DNA of 64,000 nt from Microthyrium microscopicum. Its lineage: Eukaryota > Ascomycota > Dothideomycetes > Microthyriales > Microthyriaceae. The position numbers were made by a program, and so were the translations under genes. The notes under the pieces are model-generated. The model was not told where the DNA came from, did no database searches, and saw only the letters and a list, made by a program, of their open reading frames with translations. The stretch covers positions 2,161,249 through 2,225,248 of the forward strand of contig MU004231.1 in the NCBI GenBank assembly GCA_010405405.1, read 5' to 3'. This document shows, piece after piece, positions 57,993 through 64,000 of this stretch (the stretch's first letter is position 1; every line of letters starts with the position of its first letter).

Positions 57993-60900
57993 ATGTTTAA
58001 TAATTTGTCTTCTTTTGTCCAAAAGGCACAGCAGTTGATTGATCCTAATCTTCTGTCCTCTTCTACCAACAATCCCTCCAAATCGTCCCTCTTCCGCCAG
58101 CAGTTTCGTCTCCCCGAATCACAGTCCCCGTCGCAAGAGATCCTTGCCGAGCTTACCCTCTCCCGACATGGCTCTACAAATAGCGTTGATGGATCCAAGG
58201 AGGATCGTGATAGAGAAAGGAGCCAAGGTTCGAGGTATAGTGGCAGGCTGTTTTTGAGCGAACATTATATGTGCTTTTCAACACAAGGGTCCAGCTTTGT
58301 GAGCACCGCAACTTTTGCCAGTTCCAATTCATTCAATGGAGAGACACACGGTACCGGGCCAGCATCAAATGGATTCACCCTTCCACTTTCCGCGGTCCGG
58401 CGAGTGGAACGTTTACCTTCACAAACAAACCTCTTTGCTTTGGCCATTACAACATCCAATGGATTCAGCTCTGGACGTCCGAAAGCTTCCGATGACGAGC
58501 TGCAGAAGCTGACTATCCAGCTACTTGGAAGTCGGCAACAATGTGAACGTTTCTGTGATGCTCTAAAGAAAGGGCTCAGGTCTGGCATGAAGACGACAGA
58601 CAATCTTCGTAAGGTGGTTTCCTTGTGCTATTCCGAGTACCACTTGGCCGAAGATTCGAGCAAGGAACATAAAGAGAGAGAACCACCAGACACGGGACTT
58701 GGTACTCTTTTCAAGTACCCCGGAGATGCCAGGAAGCTTAGAGACAAAGCGAAAATGCGACTGTGGAAGGAGTACCTCCGGGAGAGTGGCAGGAACGCAT
58801 GTCTCGTAAGACAGCCAACCTTCCACAAATTGATCAGAGTTGGTCTTCCAAATCGGTTGAGAGGTGAGATCTGGGAGATGTCTTCCGGTTCATTTTATCT
58901 CCGCCTTCAAAATCCAGATCTCTACACTGAGACTCTGGCAAAACACTCAGGAAAGCCATCTTTAGCAATCGACGAGATTGAAAAGGATCTCAATCGGAGT
59001 CTTCCAGAATATCCAGCCTACCAGAGTGAGGAGGGTATCGGTCGGTTACGACGAGTTCTTACGGCGTACAGCTGGACAAATGAAGAAGTCGGATATTGTC
59101 AAGCCATGAATATCGTGGTTGCTGCTATTCTCATCTACATGTCAGAAGAACAGGCTTTCTTTCTACTCAATGTGCTTTGTGAACAACTGGTACCTGGATA
59201 CTACTCGACGACAATGTACGGCACCCTACTGGATCAGAAAGTGTTTGAGTCGCTGGTGGAAAAGACGATGCCAATACTATGGGATCATCTACAAAAGTCC
59301 GACGTCCAACTTTCTGTTGTCTCACTTCCCTGGTTTCTTTCCCTCTATATCAATTCCATGCCACTAATATTCGCATTCCGGGTTCTAGATGTTTTCTTCC
59401 TGGAAGGCCCCAAAGTACTATTCCAGATGGGTCTTGCTATTCTCAGGATCAATGGTGAGGAACTACTAGATGCTCATGACGACGGTGCGTTTATCTCAGT
59501 ACTTAAGACGTATTTCAGCAGGCTGGATGAGTCAGCCCATCCAAAGTCGGAGAATCCAAAGCTTCGAGCAGTTACACGATTCCAGGAGCTCATGGTCGTC
59601 GCATTCAAAGAATTTGCTGGCATCACGCAGCAAACCATCTCTGACCAGCGCGCAAAGCATAAGGATGCAGTTTTGAATAATATCGAACACTTCACCAAGC
59701 GAACATCAATTCGTAATCTTGGCCCAGAGAGCAAGAAACTAAGCGCAAATGACCTAGGATTCTTGTATGACAGATTTTATGGCGTTCTTTACGATCGTCA
59801 ACAACGGAAACTTCTCATTGAGCAAGAAAATGACAGAAGAGCCAAGGCCGGCCGAGCAAAGATTTCCGATATCATGCCTCAAATGTCAGACGACAATGCT
59901 ATTGAGGTGGGGCGTGTTGCATTGGGTTCCAGTGATACTCAAATGGACTACGATGCATTCAGAGAGTTTCTAGCAGGTTAGAATGACACGTCTTTCTTCC
60001 CAAATTTCGAACTAACGTGTATACAGGCATCGCCCCATGGTCGCTATCTGATAATCCAGCCTCTCCGTGGGACAAGGAGAAGCAACAATCTTATTTTGGA
60101 AACAGCATGAGGAACCGAAGCGTTTCTCTTACACCGTGGGGCTCAGGACCAGAGCCGGATGATCACGAATTCATGAGACGACTGTTTCGCCAATGGGACT
60201 CGGAGCACCAAAAGTATCTAACCTTGCAAAACCTCGTCGCTGGCTTTTCTCACGTCAAAGGGACTCGCGATATAATGAGTAACATCGCATATTTTTTCGA
60301 CCTCTATGATGACGACGGGGACGGTAAGATTGACAGAGATGGCATTTTGAAAATGTCTGAGGCCTTTTTGTTCCTAGGACGCAAGGGCCTCGACATACCT
60401 GAGCTCCAATCGTCTAGTGGCACGCCAAAGAAGTCTGAGAGCACTGTTGTGCTGAGCAAAGATGAACAATTCCTTAGTGCGGTCTCTTCGTTCATCAAGA
60501 GAGCTTTCGAGTATGCCGATCCAGACTCACAAATGAATATGACAATGAAACGTCAAAACACGGCGGACAATGTCACTAAGTCAATGGACCAATTTGCCAT
60601 TGGAGACGACGACGAGGATGATCTAGTAGATCTCGAAGAGTCTAAACCAGTCTCACCGGTTAAGCTCAAGTCTACTGCTGCAGAAGCAGAAGGCGAGGTC
60701 GTCAAATTACCCCCTGTCCCATCTGAAGACAAACCACATACCCACGCCGCAAACGCAGCTCTCGATCCCGCCAAGCCACTCTTCATCTCCCTCCCAACCT
60801 TCCGCATGGTCATCCTCGCCGATGAAGTCCTCGAAAGCTTCTTTGATACTGGCTTTGCTAACACCTTCCTCCTCGCGGACTCCCCCATACCTTCTTCTGC

Positions 60901-61360
60901 CTCGGCCATGGCCAGTCTCACTACCTTCACCAACCTTGGCCGCGCCTCCCCCGCCACCGTTGCACAACATCCAGGCATCATCCTGCCACCTACCAAAGGC
61001 CTGCGAGGTATGCTGGATAATATCGTTAACGACGGTATGCGTGTGGCACACGAGGTGCGGCGTCGAATGGAAGATGCGCAGCGGGAGTTGGACCGAGCTA
61101 GTGCAGCTGGTGCTTCGCCAGATGAAGAGGATGACGATGACCATGACGAACATGATGAGAAGATGTCTAGCCATATGGATCCGGATAGACGGAGTGTGCT
61201 ATCAACGGATCGTGATCTGCTGGAAACGGCCGAGGCAGAAGGTGTGGACAGTGGTAGCGGTCGTGCGAATAGTGTCAGAGGGACCAGTTTACTGGATGAG
61301 CCGATTGGAGAAAAGAAAGAAGGGGAGCAGTCGGCCAAGGTTGTGGAATTTGAGAGATGA
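57993..61360 (+). CDS. Rab GTPase-activating protein, GRAM-TBC-EF-hand type (Gyp2/Mdr1-like)
   Basis: Switches off Rab GTPases such as Ypt6 at the Golgi and endosomes (from yeast Gyp2). Two exons, 57993-59976 and 60027-61360, give 1,105 residues. A GRAM-like domain (GRLFLSEHYMCFSTQGSSF; SAVRRVERLPSQTNLFALAI) spans about 75-200. The TBC domain starts GLPNRLRGEIWEMSSG (about 284) and has both fingers: IEKDLNRSLPEYPAYQ (Arg) and GYCQAMNIVV (Gln). An EF-hand loop, DDDGDGKIDRDG, lies near 755, but position 12 is Gly instead of Glu, so calcium binding may be weak or lost. The C-terminus is acidic and disordered (DEEDDDDHDEHDEK). Confidence 0.94.
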
Positions 61361-62019
61361 TTGGGTAGAAAGCTTATTGCTAGATATGATATTATGCTTC
61401 ATGATGCTCCGCATGACTGTTTGCTGCTCTTGATTTATGGCAGCGCCAACTAGGTCGACAAGTTTGAGAGAGATTCATTAAGATAGAGATAGGTACGTTC
61501 GCATGTTGTCATCTCATTGATCTAATACTAATCCACATGCTAGATTTGATCCCTGCTATAGTATCGCGATATTTCGAAGTTCGAGACAATCTGCCAGCCA
61601 ATCTCACTCGTGGTACATAGTGGTGCTAGTAGTCCCAATAGTTCACGCTGATATTCACGGCGAATAGAACCGAGCCTAGCAATACTAAGATCTTACCTCC
61701 ACGATCTAGTCCAAGTCAAGTAACCGATAAGACCTTGAGATATGCAACACACTCTCAGATATCCGGAATCGTCCCAACAAAGTTGATGGCTCCGCCAATG
61801 TGACTAAGCCGAGTAGCGAATCATAGAGAATAGTAGCCATGTAAGTAGTTAGCGGGAGCAGACGATACATTTTCCATATCTATTGGTACACTATAATATC
61901 CTTCTTTGGACCTGAATGCCATTTTATGGTACGATTCAAATGGTCAGCACAAGCTCATATAGTCCACACTGGCCGACTGATACATGCTTTTCCTATTCTC
62001 TGCACCACCTTTACACATC
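61361..62019 (+). other. Intergenic and leader of the first membrane-protein paralogue
   Basis: No gene seen. The last 35 bases before 62020 (ctctgcaccacctttacacatc) resemble those before 63145, showing that the duplication includes the leader. Confidence 0.5.
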
Positions 62020-62889
62020 ATGCCACAGAAGCCTTATCATCCTATACTTGCAACACCTGCTCCGAACGATAGTTCGCCTACAGTCACGAATTTCTCGAGA
62101 TCCACGTCTACCTCCTCTTCCTCGCATACACCACTCCATACTCCAGCATCCAGCCCAAGTCGTAATCGAACGATGTCTGCTCGTACTAGCACGCCTGAAA
62201 CAGAACCAAAAAGAGTTCACACGGTCATCCGAATCGGTCGTGTGTTGGAAAAGATCTACAATAATGACTACGAACCCGAGTGTCTTTTCGTTGGACTGAT
62301 CGTTGTTTCCTTCAACACTTGGTCTTGGTTTTTCTCTCTTCCTTCTACTGCTATTTTGGCTGGAGACCATCTCGCATTTCGAACACTTCTTTTTACGGCA
62401 GTCACCATCGGAATTACAGTCGGCATGCTGGCATGTGTACCAGTGCTTGTAATAGTAAGTTATCTGATCATACGACGTAACCTCTCTGGCATTGACTCAA
62501 GCAAGCGGTGCGAAGGGATCTTCGCATCGATCGCGAGATCTGCCATACCACTTCTTGTGGGGGCTTTTTGAAGCCCCATTGCATTTGACGATCTCATAAG
62601 TATTCAATGTTTTCTCTGGAAATCTCGAGTCTCGTCTATTCAAGAAGTAGCATGGCAGGTTTCTTGAACGATGGTGTTATTCATCTCAAAGCTCGACTTC
62701 TCCTGATACCACAGAGCCAGTCAACGTTGCTAACAGATACAGTTTGCCTGGTTTTGCATGCTATCGATTGGAGAGCTTGCCTCGGGTTGGGTCACAACAG
62801 CCACCGAGGCTTCTTACAAGTATCTCTACGAACGACCTAGAATTAGGAAGTGCCAGAACTGTGGCTGCAAATGCGATAAATGCTCCTAG
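62020..62889 (+). CDS. Small membrane protein, paralogue A, with Cys-rich C-terminus
   Basis: Unrecognised family. Proposed exons 62020-62454 and 62737-62889 give 195 residues. An N-terminal Ser/Thr/Pro-rich part (MPQKPYHPILATPAP...SHTPLHTPASSPSRN) precedes membrane helices at about 92-112 (ECLFVGLIVVSFNTWSWFF) and 122-147 (LLFTAVTIGITVGMLACVP). The donor GTAAGT at 62455 is at the same codon position as in paralogue B. The proposed last exon follows TTGCTAACAG and reads IQFAWFCMLSIGELASGW, ending KCQNCGCKCDKCS. If not spliced, the frame runs on to 62571. The 282-bp intron may hide another exon and contains a 7-bp-stem hairpin (62560-62577). The start ATG was chosen because it aligns with paralogue B; an in-frame ATG also exists at 61984. 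Confidence 0.6.
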
Positions 62890-63144
62890 AGGTGGATGGT
62901 GCCTATCGTCTCTGGCATGCGTTCCAGATAGAGCTGGAAATCTTCAAGACCCGAGATAGAGCATATAGAGTGTTCTTTTCTCTTGACCTTGGCATCGAAA
63001 CCTTTTCGGTACCCTATATATCAGCCTTTCATGGGCCTGAAGTTCATAATCTGGTACAGTGACGACCAACGCACACTCATATTCAAATACAATAGTCCCA
63101 TTAATATCACCCACCTTTCCTGTCTCTCACCATTTTCACCCATA

Positions 63145-63896
63145 ATGCCACGGAATCCAAATTCCAACTTCTTACAAAGAGCTGTGGCCGACAGAGTATT
63201 CATAGCTCGAAAACTCGTCGAGCGACAAACACAATAGCATATACCGATCTCTAGAGATACAAGTTGCCAAATTAACCCGACACCTGCGACGCCTTCATCG
63301 TATACACCGCTTCACATCCCCGGATTCAGCCAAAGCCATATTTCAACGATGTCTACGCCAATGCCAAAGCCATCGAGCAACACTAGTCACACAACTACAA
63401 AAGTGCCCAAAGTGGCCAGCACCTGGGATCGAATTTGTACTACCACGAAAACTTTATATGACCATGATAAACATCCAGAGATACTGTTCTTGATCACTGT
63501 CTTATCCCTCTTTGTATACCGGTCTTATTTCTTCACACCCCACCCGTATCTTGCCGACAAATGTCTCGCTGATCGTATAGTCTTCTATGTGCTGGCAGTT
63601 ACATTCACAACATTAGGCATGGTATTCTGCGTGCCGGTGTTTCTAATCGTAAGTTTTGCCAGTTTTGCTCTACATAGATTGGACGTTGCTAAGGAGTGTA
63701 GATCAGCGGCCACTGCACGGTTTCGATAGTCAGGATTATACGGGAATGGATCAAGGCTGTATGGGAATGGATCAGGCCTGCACGAGAATGGATCGACCGT
63801 TTTGCCAAACGAGTGGCCGTAGAAGCTGAGGAAATCAGGAGGACCGATGGACTTCTCAAGGAAAAGGCACACTGCAATTGCTGCAAATTCTCCTGA
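63145..63896 (+). CDS. Small membrane protein, paralogue B, with Cys-rich C-terminus
   Basis: Tandem relative of the gene just upstream. The core exon ends at 63648 and shares with A the pattern PE-LF...YFF, LAD..L..R, AVT...LGM..CVPV.LIVS. Splicing at GTAAGT 63649 to 63702 adds ISGHCTVSIVRIIREW, WEWIRPAREWIDRFAKR and a cysteine tail AHCNCCKFS. The upstream frame aligns with A as well (SYTPLHIPGFSQ versus SHTPLHTPASSP) and continues to an ATG at 63145 whose leader matches that of A. One in-frame TAG (63235-63237) interrupts it; a 42-bp phase-0 intron 63196-63237 would remove it (218 residues). Otherwise translation would begin at 63349. Two membrane helices (about FLITVLSLFVYRSYFF; FYVLAVTFTTLGMVFCV). 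Function unknown. Confidence 0.55.
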
Positions 63897-64000
63897 TAGG
63901 GTCTCTGATCGAGTCACTCGAGTAGACGGTGGAGTGTAGCTTGATGAATTTACTTTCATCAATCGGCTACAATATCTCTTTCACTTCAAAAGAAGACAAG

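Noticed and set aside
60553-61338. Long minus-strand open frame (261 codons) opposite the TBC gene
   Set aside because: Ser-rich antisense of the acidic C-terminus of the GAP; no motif, no start or splice signals, and the plus-strand frame is clearly the conserved protein.
1-64000. tRNA, rRNA, telomere repeat, CRISPR or biosynthetic-cluster content
   Set aside because: No B-box with matching clover-leaf, no rRNA-like block, no TTAGGG array, no spaced direct repeats and no backbone biosynthetic enzyme were seen.

Overview
The window is nuclear DNA of a filamentous ascomycete. Most genes carry short introns of about 45-60 bp with GTAAGT-type donors and CTAAC/CTGAC branch sites. The gene set is fungal (Ste7-type MAP kinase kinase, Ecl1, a STAND receptor, GH81 glucanase, Alg14, Pab2, Vps29), and about 9.9 kb of sequence has the signature of repeat-induced point mutation (RIP). 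A leotiomycete-like fungus is my guess from overall protein character; that is inference, not something I could test. No rRNA, tRNA, telomere or CRISPR was seen.

Layout: 1-9900 is an AT-rich, stop-saturated RIP block with minisatellites. It ends abruptly about 330 bp before a semialdehyde-type aldehyde dehydrogenase (10.2-12.0 kb). Then come a basic-tail ORF and an RCC1 domain in the same frame, separated by one stop (12.8-15.0 kb), ALG14, a possible very small gene, a six-exon NACHT-ankyrin receptor (17.3-21.6 kb), a 2EXR/F-box-like gene, a small heat-shock protein with a heat-shock promoter, a SCYL1/Cex1-like pseudokinase and PAB2. From 30.3 to 42.2 kb the only confident gene is ECL1, and a 307-bp MITE with 48-bp inverted ends sits at 35.4 kb. 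Beyond this lie VPS29 (with a 15-nt microexon), an alanine-glyoxylate aminotransferase preceded by a long ATG-free in-frame leader, a secreted PEBP-like/GPI-type protein, STE7, a GH81 endo-1,3-beta-glucanase, an unknown charged protein, a small secreted protein, a GRAM-TBC-EF-hand Rab GAP, and a tandem pair of small membrane-protein paralogues at the right edge.

The genes do not form one pathway or a biosynthetic cluster. Themes that recur are membrane traffic (VPS29, SCYL1/Cex1, TBC GAP), stress and lifespan (HSP20, ECL1, STE7) and the cell surface (GH81, PEBP-GPI, small secreted protein). The observations most worth checking are the likely mitochondrial leader of the aminotransferase, which has no AUG of its own, the tandem membrane paralogues with cysteine-rich last exons, the MITE, and the unusual dinucleotide context left in the RIP block. 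Exon boundaries were inferred by eye from splice signals and frame; those that are uncertain are marked.
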